Source: Marinobacter sp. LV10R510-11A
GTDB lineage: Bacteria; Pseudomonadota; Gammaproteobacteria; Pseudomonadales; Oleiphilaceae
Length of the DNA stretch: 64,000 nt
Direction: 5' to 3'
Assembly: GCF_900215155.1 (NCBI RefSeq)
Contig: NZ_LT907980.1
Span: forward strand, 248,001 to 312,000
Shown: piece after piece, positions 8,460 to 18,000 of the stretch
How the letters are laid out: each line of letters begins with the position of its first letter
How positions within the stretch are numbered: position 1 is the stretch's first letter
Notes under the pieces: generated by a model
The model's database searches: none
Told to the model about the DNA's origin: nothing
Seen by the model: the letters and a program-made list of their open reading frames with translations, nothing else
Program-made: the position numbers and the translations under genes

Positions 8460-8779
8460 TGAGATTTCTACTTGTATCGGTGTTTGCGTTAATGCTCTCA
8501 GCCTGTGTTCAGACCCCTACCCAGAATACTCAAGTGGTTGATGATCGGCCGGGTTTGGCTTTTGAGCTTTCATCGTCTCTGGCTGAGACTTATGAGCTAA
8601 AGGTGGACGGTGTCTCTTATGGCCGCGTTGGGCAGTATCTCGCTGGTGAAAACCGCTTGCGTATTATTGATGGCAGTCACTTGGTGGAGCTAAAAAAAGA
8701 CGGCGATGTGGTATTCACACAGAAAGTTTACCTTGGTGCCGGCAGCAATCGGATTTTGAAGGTAGGCAATTATGAATAA
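8459..8779 (+). CDS. Small lipoprotein of the CsgG-like operon
   Basis: The 106-residue protein has a lipoprotein signal with MLSACV (Cys near residue 16). The mature part looks like a small beta-rich domain with an LKVDGVSYGRVGQY pattern, as in periplasmic carbohydrate- or peptide-binding modules of the PEGA kind, but similarity is too weak for a name. Its ATG overlaps the CsgG-like stop by one base and its end overlaps the next gene by 8 bp, so translation is coupled. Confidence 0.7.
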   Translation: MRFLLVSVFALMLSACVQTPTQNTQVVDDRPGLAFELSSSLAETYELKVDGVSYGRVGQYLAGENRLRIIDGSHLVELKKDGDVVFTQKVYLGAGSNRILKVGNYE

Positions 8780-9119
8780 GCGTTTAATACCGATTGCGTT
8801 AGTTGTTTTGTTAATGACTGGGTGCGCAACAGGGAACAAGCAACTGTACGACTGGGGCGGTTATGAGCAAACGCTGTTTGTGGTCTACCACGAACCTGAA
8901 TACAAAGAGCAGGCACTGAACAACTACTTGACCTTTGTTCGGGAACATAACGGCCAGAGTACTCTTGCCCCCGGTTTGTATGCAGAAGCCGGTACTTTCC
9001 TGCTTGAACAGGGCGATGTTAGCGGTGCTGTCGACTTTTACAAAATGGAGTACGAACGATGGCCAGAAAGCCGGCCGATGCTCGGTATTCTCATCGAAAA
9101 CCTGGAGATGCAGCAATGA
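8772..9119 (+). CDS. DUF4810-like lipoprotein
   Basis: The 115-residue protein has a lipobox LMTGCAT and the pattern typical of DUF4810: LYDWGGYEQTL soon after the Cys and a single TPR-like helical pair with APGLYAEAGTFLLEQGD. It sits between the CsgG-like and DUF799-like genes, the order in which these three families commonly occur. It is presumably an outer-membrane periplasm-facing subunit of the same complex. Overlaps of 8 bp and 4 bp link it to its neighbours. Confidence 0.75.
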   Translation: MNKRLIPIALVVLLMTGCATGNKQLYDWGGYEQTLFVVYHEPEYKEQALNNYLTFVREHNGQSTLAPGLYAEAGTFLLEQGDVSGAVDFYKMEYERWPESRPMLGILIENLEMQQ

Positions 9120-9820
9120 ATAAGTTGAACCTAGCATTGCTTGTACTCATCTCGTTAGTCGCTTCTGGTTGCGCCACCACAACGAGTGATCCTAACCGGC
9201 TCAATGCCTTTCATGATGCCCAGCCGACATCCATTCTGGTGGTTCCACCAATGAATGAAGTAACAGATGTTCAGGCAACCACTTCTGTTCTGGCAACCTT
9301 GCCTTACTTCCTTGGTGAGAAAGGCTTCTATGTTTTCCCGGTAAACACGGTAAAAACGCTTTTAGAGTATGAAGGGTATTACGAGCCTGCGGAAGTCCAT
9401 GCGGCTCCGCCAGAGCAGCTGGCCAATCTGTTTAAAGCCGATGCAATTTTGTACGTGACCATCCATGAATGGACAGCCAAGTATATGGTTTTTGCCACCA
9501 CGACCCAGGTCGATTTTGGTTACAAACTGGTTTCCGCTGATGGAGCGTTGTTGTGGGAGGAGCGATTGCAGGCAGAGTACTCGCCCAACAATAACAGCAG
9601 CGGCGGCCTTATCGGCTTGATTGTAAATGCAGTAGAAGCAGCCGTAGAAAGAGCTGATCCTACCTATATTCCGCTGACCAAAACAGTGCATGCCCGGGCT
9701 CTGGTAACGCCCGCAGGCAATAGCAGCAACCAGGGAATTCCGCTGGGCCCATATCATCCTGGCTACGATGGGTATTACCAGCGCGTTGTGGAGAACGGAA
9801 CAGACGGAAAATCTGAATGA
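9116..9820 (+). CDS. DUF799 / GNA1162-like lipoprotein
   Basis: The ATG at 9116 overlaps the upstream stop by 4 bp and gives 234 residues with a lipobox VASGCAT. The mature protein shows the DUF799 pattern: SILVVPPMNEVTDV near the start, then LGEKGFYVFPV and LFKADAILYVTIHEW. The crystal structure known for the neisserial homologue GNA1162 resembles the periplasmic domains of secretion-associated proteins. It is the last gene of the CsgG-like operon; a strong hairpin follows 3 bp after its stop. Confidence 0.8.
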   Translation: MNKLNLALLVLISLVASGCATTTSDPNRLNAFHDAQPTSILVVPPMNEVTDVQATTSVLATLPYFLGEKGFYVFPVNTVKTLLEYEGYYEPAEVHAAPPEQLANLFKADAILYVTIHEWTAKYMVFATTTQVDFGYKLVSADGALLWEERLQAEYSPNNNSSGGLIGLIVNAVEAAVERADPTYIPLTKTVHARALVTPAGNSSNQGIPLGPYHPGYDGYYQRVVENGTDGKSE

Positions 9821-9823
9821 GAG

Positions 9824-9860
9824 TAGCTTGCCCTACGCAAGGGTTCCGTAGGGCAAGCTA
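9824..9860. terminator. Perfect 14-bp hairpin after the lipoprotein operon
   Basis: TAGCTTGCCCTACG (9824-9837) pairs perfectly with CGTAGGGCAAGCTA (9847-9860) around a 9-base loop. There is no T run directly after the right arm (TCAAAAAAT follows), so it is not a textbook intrinsic terminator on the plus strand; it may still end or protect the upstream transcript. Confidence 0.6.
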
Positions 9861-9922
9861 TCAAAAAATCTGAGGATGCACGTTGGGTATAGACGTTGGA
9901 TTATTTGATCAAGGAGATAGGA

Positions 9923-10270
9923 ATGCCCGAGATCGAAAATAGGTTTAGCTCGGTGGAGCAAAAAGGATTCTTTTCAAAGTTAATAGACGGCGATTTTGGA
10001 TTAGCAAAAACTTACTGGCTCTATGGCTTCGTGGTTGGGCTGGTTATCAATCTTATCACACGGATTGTTCCTTCTTTAGGTGCCCTTGTAGTAATTCTTG
10101 CACTGGCTATCCCTTACCAAGTAACGGTTTTGCTCGGTGTATGGCGTGCTGTGGATAAGTATCAGGGGCGAAAGGCCTGGGCAATTCTTGCAAAAATTGC
10201 AGCCGTGCTGGGGTGGCTGGGCGTACTCGCAAACCTGGGTGTGCTCGTCGAAGTCATCGGTTATTTGTGA
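9923..10270 (+). CDS. Small integral membrane protein
   Basis: ATG 9923 is chosen because AAGGAG (9911-9916) precedes it by a good distance, rather than an in-frame TTG further up. The 115-residue protein has a short cytosolic N-terminus and about three hydrophobic segments (residues about 28-48, 50-70 and 90-112), with a YWLYGFVVGLVIN start as in small DUF-type inner-membrane proteins. Function not recognised. The next gene starts 9 bp after its stop. Confidence 0.6.
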   Translation: MPEIENRFSSVEQKGFFSKLIDGDFGLAKTYWLYGFVVGLVINLITRIVPSLGALVVILALAIPYQVTVLLGVWRAVDKYQGRKAWAILAKIAAVLGWLGVLANLGVLVEVIGYL

Positions 10271-10278
10271 GTAGTGTG

Positions 10279-11316
10279 ATGATTAAATCTCTGGCATACG
10301 TCTGGCTGATGACGCTCTTTTTTAGTGTGAACGCCTACTCTATTGAGCTGAATCGTAGCAATCATGGCGGAATTTCAGAGGCTTACGGCTTTGTGTTTGG
10401 CCAACAGATGTCATTGGAGAGAATTTCACGCCTCTATCCTGACCTTGCGAGGGAGGCGTTGCTCGCCCAGCTGTCATTCGAGCGAGCGTTCGGTGACATC
10501 CCGGCCAAGGTAGAGCCAATGCTGAAAGAGGCTCTAGGGATCGTTGAGTATCAAAATCTTCGTTCTGCCTTTGAGATAGCGCTGACCGAGCAAATCCAGA
10601 GTGAACCACTGACCAGGGAGATGGCCAAAAACTTTCTCGAGGAGGTTCGAAGTCGCGGTGAAGGCAATATTCACAGCCCGGTTCTGGAATTTTTGCTGGC
10701 AATCAGGTTTAGCGAGTTTCCCGCAGATGAGTATGCAAAAGGATTTCGGCAGAAATATCGAACCGATGGCTCTGGCAAGTCTAGAGGCGTTGTTTTGGAA
10801 ATGCAGGTGCCGCGTTCTTGGCAGGCCGCAGAAGGTTACCGCCCGCATATTGTTCAAAAATGGAAAAGCGAGGCGGGCACCGGCATGGGGTTAATCATGC
10901 TGCAAGTACGCGAAACCGAGGGTGTTTATGTTTCTCGCTCAGATGTGGCTGAAATGATGCAGCCTGGCGAGATTGAAAGCATGGTTCCCAGCGGGGGTGT
11001 TCTTGAAGACTACGGCATGGTGTCTGTTGAAAATCTGCCGGGTTATTTCATGGATTTTGGCCATTTGCAGGAGCGTGCTGGCATAGTGATTTATCAGAAA
11101 ATACGCCAGTACAATTTTTTCTACAGAGACCGGATGATTGCTGTTCATTGCTCTGCCGGCTCTCTCGAAAGCGAGTATGAGTCGGTTGAACTTCAGTTTG
11201 AGAAGGTAAAACCGTTGTGTGCGCAGGTGTTTAATTCGGTGGTATTACCAGACAAGTATGAAGGTGTGGAACCTGGGGATTGGGCTGAAGAGGAAAAAGC
11301 CATGCCGGCAATTTAG
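10279..11316 (+). CDS. Exported protein of unknown function
   Basis: The ATG at 10279 gives 345 residues beginning with a signal peptide (hydrophobic core residues 4-16, cleavage likely after Ala-Tyr-Ser near 20). The N-terminal half is helical and contains two Glu-rich repeats; the C-terminal half is beta-rich and resembles small stress or fitness modules with VPRSWQAAEGYRP. A frame extends upstream, but the signal peptide fixes the start. I do not recognise the family. It lies between the lipoprotein operon and the Zorya-type operon and is separated from zorA by 117 bp. Confidence 0.65.
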   Translation: MIKSLAYVWLMTLFFSVNAYSIELNRSNHGGISEAYGFVFGQQMSLERISRLYPDLAREALLAQLSFERAFGDIPAKVEPMLKEALGIVEYQNLRSAFEIALTEQIQSEPLTREMAKNFLEEVRSRGEGNIHSPVLEFLLAIRFSEFPADEYAKGFRQKYRTDGSGKSRGVVLEMQVPRSWQAAEGYRPHIVQKWKSEAGTGMGLIMLQVRETEGVYVSRSDVAEMMQPGEIESMVPSGGVLEDYGMVSVENLPGYFMDFGHLQERAGIVIYQKIRQYNFFYRDRMIAVHCSAGSLESEYESVELQFEKVKPLCAQVFNSVVLPDKYEGVEPGDWAEEEKAMPAI

Positions 11317-11433
11317 TGTTTTCAATTTCAATAAAGCTATTTTTGAAACTGTAGCCAAGCTCAGGACGAGCAATCATTTTGAAGGATTCAAGTTGGTGTT
11401 GTTCTATAGCATCGTAGTAATAATGGAGTCCTT

Positions 11434-13053
11434 ATGTTCTCGGCACCTCTGGAGAACGCTGTAGCCTCGGTTGAGGTTGGTTTTGTCACTGATATATTTG
11501 TTGGTTTGTTGCTGTTTGTGTTTTTGTTGGCTTGTGTTTGGAAACGGCTGAACAAACATCACTCGTTCACGCAGTACGCGCCAACGCTGCTCACCACACT
11601 GGGTATTCTTGGAACCTTCTTCGGTATTGTCGCCGGGCTTCTGGCATTTGATGTTAAAAATATTGATGGAAGCATCGAGGGACTTCTGGGTGGAATGAAA
11701 ACCGCGTTTATAACCAGCCTTGTGGGGATGTTCCTCTCGATCGTCTACAAAGTTCTTGTGTCAGTGGGCATTCTTTATGTCGCCGATTCCGAGGAAATTG
11801 ATGAAGACCAGATTGGCGCGGCAGAATTATATGCCGTTATGCGGGAACAGCGCGATGGCATCAGTGCACTGAATCAGGCCATTGGTAGTGGTGATGAATC
11901 TAGCCTGACTGGCCAGATGAAACTGATGCGATCGGACATCAATGATGCGGATAAACAGTCTCGCAAAGAGTTTTCAGAATTTCAGGAAAAGCTCTGGATC
12001 AAACTTCAGGACTTCGCAGATATGTTGTCGAAGTCTGCAACGGAGACCGTTATTGAGGCGCTCAAACAGGTCATCACTGATTTTAATAAAAATCTGACCG
12101 AGCAGTTTGGCGAAAACTTCAAAGAATTGAACAAGGCTGTTGAGAAGCTGGTTGAATGGCAGGATAACTATAAAGTCCAGCTTGATGATATGACGCAGCA
12201 GTATGCCCAGGGCGTTACCGCGATCACCGAAACAGAGTCGGCGGTTTCCAGGATTCAGGAGCATACCACTCAAATCCCTGACTCCATGACCAAGTTGGGC
12301 GAAGTGATGACGGTAAATCAACATCAGATTGATGAGCTGGGCCGTCACCTTGAAGCATTTAAAGACGTTCGTGATAAAGCTGTTGAAGCTGTGCCTTCTT
12401 TGAAAGAGCAGATCGGACTAACGGTGGATGGCGTACAGGACGCATCTAAACAGTTGGTGGAAGGCATAACCAAGGTCACCGAAAGCTATCAGGAAGTCAT
12501 CTCGCAGGGTGTGGCCGAATTTACGGACGGTACTCGCCAGGTAAATCAATCCCTTCAAAGCACCTCGGATGCCATGCAAAAAGGCTCCGAGCAAACCAGT
12601 CAGCTCTTCTCTGATATGGCTGATGACCTGCACAGTAATTTCCGCACGTTAGCGGCTGAAATGAACGACCAAACGAAATCAATTGGCGATTCGTTGCGTG
12701 AATCCGGTAAGTCGGTTGTTGAGGAGGCGGCGCGCAGCAGAGAGTCCTTTGAATCTGGGCTTGAGGGTATGCGCAATCAGCTTAATAGCAACCTTGAGCA
12801 AATGGCAGATCAGCAAGCTGCTCAGTTCCAGAGCCTAGTCACTGGTTTGAAAGAAGCGATGGAGCAGTCGATTCGCAGAAGTGCAGAGTCCGTGGAGGGA
12901 AGTATTGAGATTTTGGATCAGGCGCTGCAGTCGGAGATCAATCGCTCTATGGAGCAAATGGGACAAGCACTGGTTTCCATTACTGGTCAGTTTACCGAGG
13001 ACTATCGAGGTCTGGTAGATCAAATGAATCAGGTTGTTCAGGCGCGGGCCTAA
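11434..13053 (+). CDS. zorA: ZorA-like membrane motor protein (Zorya)
   Basis: The 539-residue protein has three predicted membrane helices (about residues 15-36, 50-70 and 90-112), with the sequence LGILGTFFGIVAGLL typical of the MotA/TolQ/ExbB stator family, followed by a roughly 400-residue helical tail. A long cytosolic tail attached to a MotA-like module is the hallmark of ZorA; with ZorB it forms a proton-driven motor in the inner membrane whose tail is thought to pass the signal of phage entry to effectors. The tail here is of the shorter type II length. ZorB follows 12 bp downstream, and the nuclease follows ZorB. Possible alternative: another MotA-type protein, but the three-gene context makes Zorya the better call. 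Confidence 0.85.
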   Translation: MFSAPLENAVASVEVGFVTDIFVGLLLFVFLLACVWKRLNKHHSFTQYAPTLLTTLGILGTFFGIVAGLLAFDVKNIDGSIEGLLGGMKTAFITSLVGMFLSIVYKVLVSVGILYVADSEEIDEDQIGAAELYAVMREQRDGISALNQAIGSGDESSLTGQMKLMRSDINDADKQSRKEFSEFQEKLWIKLQDFADMLSKSATETVIEALKQVITDFNKNLTEQFGENFKELNKAVEKLVEWQDNYKVQLDDMTQQYAQGVTAITETESAVSRIQEHTTQIPDSMTKLGEVMTVNQHQIDELGRHLEAFKDVRDKAVEAVPSLKEQIGLTVDGVQDASKQLVEGITKVTESYQEVISQGVAEFTDGTRQVNQSLQSTSDAMQKGSEQTSQLFSDMADDLHSNFRTLAAEMNDQTKSIGDSLRESGKSVVEEAARSRESFESGLEGMRNQLNSNLEQMADQQAAQFQSLVTGLKEAMEQSIRRSAESVEGSIEILDQALQSEINRSMEQMGQALVSITGQFTEDYRGLVDQMNQVVQARA

Positions 13054-13065
13054 TAAGGGAAGATT

Positions 13066-13773
13066 ATGGCTCACTTTTTAAAACCAAAGGCGTCCGAACA
13101 GGATGAGAATCACTGGCTCTCCGTGTCAGACCTGATGGCAGGTTTGATGGTGGTTTTCTTGTTTATAGCGATAGCTTTGATGCGTGACGCGCTGCTCGAG
13201 CGAGATCGCATCAAGGAGGTAGCCGTCGCCTATCAGGAAACTCAGGTTGATATCTATAATGCCCTAGTGGATGAGTTTGCCGAGGACTTACCACGCTGGA
13301 ACGCCGAAATCGATAAGGACACTCTGACATTCACCTTTAAGTCGCCAGATGTTCTGTTTCGGCGCGGAGATATTGCGCTGAGCGAAGATTATCGAGCGCT
13401 TCTGGGCGACTTTTTCCCCCGTTATATGGGCGTTCTCGGTGGATTCCAGGATTCGATCAATGAGGTGCGGATAGAAGGGCACACTAGCAGTATCTGGAAT
13501 CGTTCCACTAGCCCCACGGATGCCTACTTTCTCAATATGCAGTTGTCGCAGGGTAGAACCCGAAGTGTTCTTGAGTACATCTACAGGCTGGATGACATTC
13601 AGCCCTATCAGGATTGGATTAAGTCGCACATTGCAGCAGTCGGTTTTTCCTCAGCTAAGCCCATCATTGGTGCCGATGGTGAGGAGGATTTTAATAAGAG
13701 TCGTCGGGTCACCTTTCGCGTGATTTCAAATGCAGATATTCGCATCAAGCAGATTCTGGAGATTGATGGATGA
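13066..13773 (+). CDS. zorB: ZorB-like motor protein with OmpA-type domain (Zorya)
   Basis: The 235-residue protein has one N-terminal membrane helix starting with VSDLMAGLMVVFLF, in which the Asp is the expected proton-carrying residue of MotB/ZorB proteins. The periplasmic part ends in an OmpA/MotB peptidoglycan-binding domain (IEGHTSS near residue 140, then NMQLSQGRTRSVLEYI and a final RRVTFRV). It would anchor the ZorA motor to the cell wall. It is 12 bp from zorA and overlaps the nuclease gene by 4 bp. Confidence 0.87.
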   Translation: MAHFLKPKASEQDENHWLSVSDLMAGLMVVFLFIAIALMRDALLERDRIKEVAVAYQETQVDIYNALVDEFAEDLPRWNAEIDKDTLTFTFKSPDVLFRRGDIALSEDYRALLGDFFPRYMGVLGGFQDSINEVRIEGHTSSIWNRSTSPTDAYFLNMQLSQGRTRSVLEYIYRLDDIQPYQDWIKSHIAAVGFSSAKPIIGADGEEDFNKSRRVTFRVISNADIRIKQILEIDG

Positions 13774-14894
13774 AGCTGCATTTCCCCATTGATCAGCTCT
13801 GGAGTCAAGTTCGAAAAATGGGGGCGGCGGAACGCCCTTATAAGCTGAATGTCGCCTTAGCGGATCCTCTGCCAGACATCGTTAATCGGTTCAATGAGGG
13901 TGGTGCCGAAATTGAGCTGAAAGACGTAGAGACCATGGGCGGGTTGCTAAGCAGCAATGGGGCTCAAATTGTTCTCTATATTCCTGACCAGGGGCAGAAC
14001 ATCGATCAGGTGTTGGAGAACGGCCCCGATGGCAAAAAAGTGCATGTGGCAGATTGCCAAACTCTCGAACAGATGAGGCAGCGTAATCGCTTTCAAAGAT
14101 ATCGAGCCTTGGTTAATACATCGGGAGACTTCGAGGTCTTCGGGTATTCGAAGAATACGTTCAGTTCAGTTGAGGGTAGCGCTCGCTTGAGAGTGTGTAT
14201 CAATTGTCTCAAGCATCTGAACTATCGGGGGTATGTTTCGACTCCTGCGCGGAAAGGAGAAATTCTTTCCAATTTTGATTTGAAAAATTTCTTTGCGCAT
14301 TACAGCTCTCTTTTCCGTTATCTGCCGAAATCGTTCATAGAAGATAAGGGCGGTTATGCCAAGAACTGGAAAGAGGTTTCGGCAAAGTTCAGGGAAAGCA
14401 AAAATTTCGTCTGTGAAAGCTGTAAGGTCGATTTGAAACAAGCTAAGGGATTGCTCCATACCCATCACAGAGATGGCAATAAACGGAATAACGGCGAAGC
14501 GAACCTTCAGGCACTGTGCGCCGACTGCCACCGAAAGCAGCCCTTGCATGATCACATGTACATCAAGCAACGGGACATGGCGATTATTCAGCAGTTTCGC
14601 AAAGCTCAGAATATTATCGGTAGCACAACGAGCTGGGATAATTTGTTTGAGCTAGTGGATTCTGCCTTTGAGGGTTTGCTTAGGCTGTATCAGAAACAAG
14701 GCAGTGCAAAACCCGAAATTGGTTATGAGGTATCTGGCGCCAGTGGTGCTGTTGTCGCTGAATCGGAAATTGCTTGGCCCTCTGCGAAGTTTGCCGTTGT
14801 CGGAAATCCTGATGATAAACGTAACTTGGAGTCGATGGCTTGGAAGGCCGTTACTCTTGAGGAAGCGTTACGTGAGTTTAGGGATCGAAAGTAG
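13770..14894 (+). CDS. zorE: HNH nuclease, ZorE-like effector
   Basis: The 374-residue protein contains a treble-clef HNH domain at about residues 215-260: Cys-Glu-Ser-Cys, then HTHHRDGN, and CADCHRKQPLH, giving two zinc-binding Cys pairs and the catalytic His. An additional Cys pair (CINCL) occurs near residue 146. An HNH nuclease immediately after zorAB is the defining third gene (zorE) of Zorya type II, in contrast to zorCD of type I. The 4-bp overlap with zorB supports one operon. It presumably nicks or cuts invading DNA once the ZorAB motor signals. Confidence 0.8.
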   Translation: MKLHFPIDQLWSQVRKMGAAERPYKLNVALADPLPDIVNRFNEGGAEIELKDVETMGGLLSSNGAQIVLYIPDQGQNIDQVLENGPDGKKVHVADCQTLEQMRQRNRFQRYRALVNTSGDFEVFGYSKNTFSSVEGSARLRVCINCLKHLNYRGYVSTPARKGEILSNFDLKNFFAHYSSLFRYLPKSFIEDKGGYAKNWKEVSAKFRESKNFVCESCKVDLKQAKGLLHTHHRDGNKRNNGEANLQALCADCHRKQPLHDHMYIKQRDMAIIQQFRKAQNIIGSTTSWDNLFELVDSAFEGLLRLYQKQGSAKPEIGYEVSGASGAVVAESEIAWPSAKFAVVGNPDDKRNLESMAWKAVTLEEALREFRDRK

Positions 14895-15013
14895 CCGAGA
14901 GGACACTGCTAGGGAATCGTTTCACGTTAGATTAGAGCCCGGCAAGTGACACGACATGGGCACTAATTTTGAACTAAGTTTAACCTCTTGTATTTATTGA
15001 ATTTGGAGAGCAC

Positions 15014-18000
15014 ATGATCCCCGGCCTACTAGCCAGTGAAGTCTCAGCCGCCCTGCGTGAGTTCATTGTCACCGGTTACGAAACGGAAACCGCCCCTTTT
15101 AAAGGCGAGTTTTACCGTTTGGTGGAGGAGCAGCAAGACGGGGAGGCCTTTATCAAAGGCCCCTATGTGTCGGTGGGCCTGCCGTTTATGGATGGTTCCG
15201 CTGGTCGGGATTTCTTCAAGGGGTTTTCGACCGAATATCCGCCCTATGCGCATCAGGAAGAGGCATGGCAACGGCTGGCATCTGAAAAACAGGCGGCCAA
15301 TACGCTGGTTGCTACGGGTACCGGTTCTGGTAAAACTGAGTGTTTCTTGTATCCGGTTCTGGATCATTGTCAGCGCGAACAGACTCCGGGCATCAAGGCG
15401 ATTGTGATTTATCCAATGAACGCGCTGGCTACGGATCAGGCCAAGCGTTTCGCCCAGATTATCCATAGCCAGCCAGCACTGAAAGGGCTCCGCGTTGGGT
15501 TGTTTGTGGGCGGTGATGGTCACGGTAGCAAGGTCATGGGGCCGGAACAGGTGATTACAGATAAGGACACTCTGCGGGCAAACCCGCCAGATGTACTGCT
15601 CACCAACTATAAAATGCTCGATTATTTGTTGATGCGACCGCAAGACCAAAAGCTGTGGGCACACAACGGGCCGAATACCCTGCGTTATCTGGTGGTAGAC
15701 GAACTGCATACCTTCGATGGCGCTCAGGGTACGGATTTGTCGCTGTTGATTCGGCGCTTGCGTGCCAGATTTGATATGGCAGCGGAGCAGCTGATTTGTG
15801 TGGGTACGTCGGCCACTCTGGGCGGTGATGACAGCATTCGAGGTTTGCTCGAGTATGCCTCGGATATTTTCTCCAGTGTCTTTCGTACCAACTCGGTCAT
15901 TCTCGAGCATCGTAAAAGCGATTCAGACTTTTTGGATAATATGGCCTATTTGGGCCTGAACCCGGAGATTGGTCCGGAAGAGTTGAGTGCTGCTTTGAGT
16001 AAGAGTTTGCAGGAGTATTTACAGGCAGCTTACGAGTTATATTTCAGCAAGGCACCAGTTGAAAGCCTGGCGGATATGAAGGGCCGCATTGCTCTGGGTA
16101 AGGAGCTGAAGCAACACGGCCAACTGGCAAACCTGTTGCGCCAGCTGAATCTGGGCAAAGGCACACCCACGTTCCGTGCACTGGTAGAGCGCTTGGCGGC
16201 ACAAATCCCTAAGCGGTTTCAACGGCAACCCGAGCAGGTACCGATTGCTTTATTGGCCTTGATGTCTCACGCCCGAGCGGAGAACACGCAGCCGTTTGTG
16301 CAGCTGCGACTGCAGTTGTGGTCTCGCGAGCTACGGCGGATTGTTGGAACGCTTCGTGAGCCCAAAGCTGGAGGGGTGGCCGATCAAGGTTTTGAAGGGG
16401 ATTTCGGTGCCTCATACCAATCGCCCTTGCTCTCATTTGGCGATGACCAACCGCCGAAGGATCAAAAGCAAATTCGTTTACCCTTGGTGCAGTGTCGTGA
16501 GTGTCACGGTACCGCTTGGCTGACACGGATGGAGAGGGGGCACCCCACAGATCAAGTTATAGAAGCCGACCTGTCGCAGATTTACCCGGCGTTTTTTGGC
16601 AATCACGAAGAGACGACACTGCTGTTGCCTTGGCAGGAAGCGCAAGCTGAGTCTGTGGGCGGCCTAATGCTTGAGCACTTCAGGGTTTGCCGAGACTGTG
16701 GCAAAACGGCTGCGGTGGATTACAGCGGCGATTGCAAAGGCTGCCAAGCGGGCAATGACGCACTGGTGCGGGTCAGCAAGCCGCACCTGCTTAAAGAAGT
16801 GCGCCAGGGCAATGTGAATCGAGTGGTGCATGAACACAACTGCCCGTATTGTTCGGCCAAGTCTGCGCTGGTGGTGTTCGGTGCTCGAGCGGCGAGTTTG
16901 AGTGCAGTGGCTATTCATCAGTTGTTCAGCAGCCGGGACAACGATGACCGCAAGCTGCTGGCCTTCAGTGACTCTGTGCAGGATGCCACCCACCGCGCCG
17001 GTTTCTTCGCAGCCCGTACTTGGCAAAATAACGTTCGCATGGCGTTGACTCAATTACTGGAAGGTCAGCCTGAGCCGGTGCCGCTACTTAAGCTGCCCGA
17101 ACTGTTTGAAGCCTGGTGGCTGAATCACGATGGACAGCAGGGCCGGTTGCCACTGACGTCCTACTTGCGGGAGTTCATGCCACCGGATAAGCGTTACCAG
17201 GGTGCTTTTGAGTATTTTGAGCAGTCTGGGGAGGTCAAAGAGCCCAAGCCGTTACTCAAGCTGATTCGCGAACGCATGTTGTGGCAGCTGCTGGAAGACC
17301 TTGCTTGGCGCTCACAGGTAGGGCGTTCACTAAACCGGCTGGGAATTGCAGCGTTGGGCTGGCCCATGCAGGTGGTAAACAGCGCAGCTACGGCTTGGTC
17401 CCAAACGGTGGATAACACCCTGGGTTACCGTATCGATGAAGAAACAGCCCAGAGGTTTATGACAGGGCTTGTGCAGCACCTTGTGTATATGGGTGCAGTT
17501 GGCCTGGACAGCTTGCAATACTATCGCGAAAAATCCGGCAAAGCCTATCTATTGAAATTTTTGAATTATGCCCCGCCACTCGGCCCGGCCTCTGCCAGAC
17601 CCAAGTACCCAGCGATGGGTAAAGGTGAAGGGTATGAGCCGTTGGTTCATACCAACACTTCGCAGTCTTGGTATGAACGTTGGCTGGCGTGCCTGAACCC
17701 CAATGCCATGGTGGATCGAAAGCAGCTTGAGCATGTGCTTGTAGCGGCGCTGGATTCGCTGTGTGTTTCAGGTCTGCTGAAGCAGGAGATAAGTGAGCGT
17801 GGGATAACGCTATGGGTGCTGAACCCGGAGCAGATCACCATTACCGTAGATGTTCAGGCGGTGGAATGCCCTGGGTATCGGCCCATGCATGTACCAGCCA
17901 ACGAGGCGGATTACTGGCGTGGCATTCCTTTGCTGAACGCAGCTCACCCCAACTTAGTGTATGAGCACTCTGCTCCCGTACGGGACTCGTTGTATCGCAC

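Noticed and set aside
9824..9860. Riboswitch or small RNA gene
   Set aside because: A simple perfect hairpin after an operon, without other conserved structure; kept only as a terminator-like hairpin.
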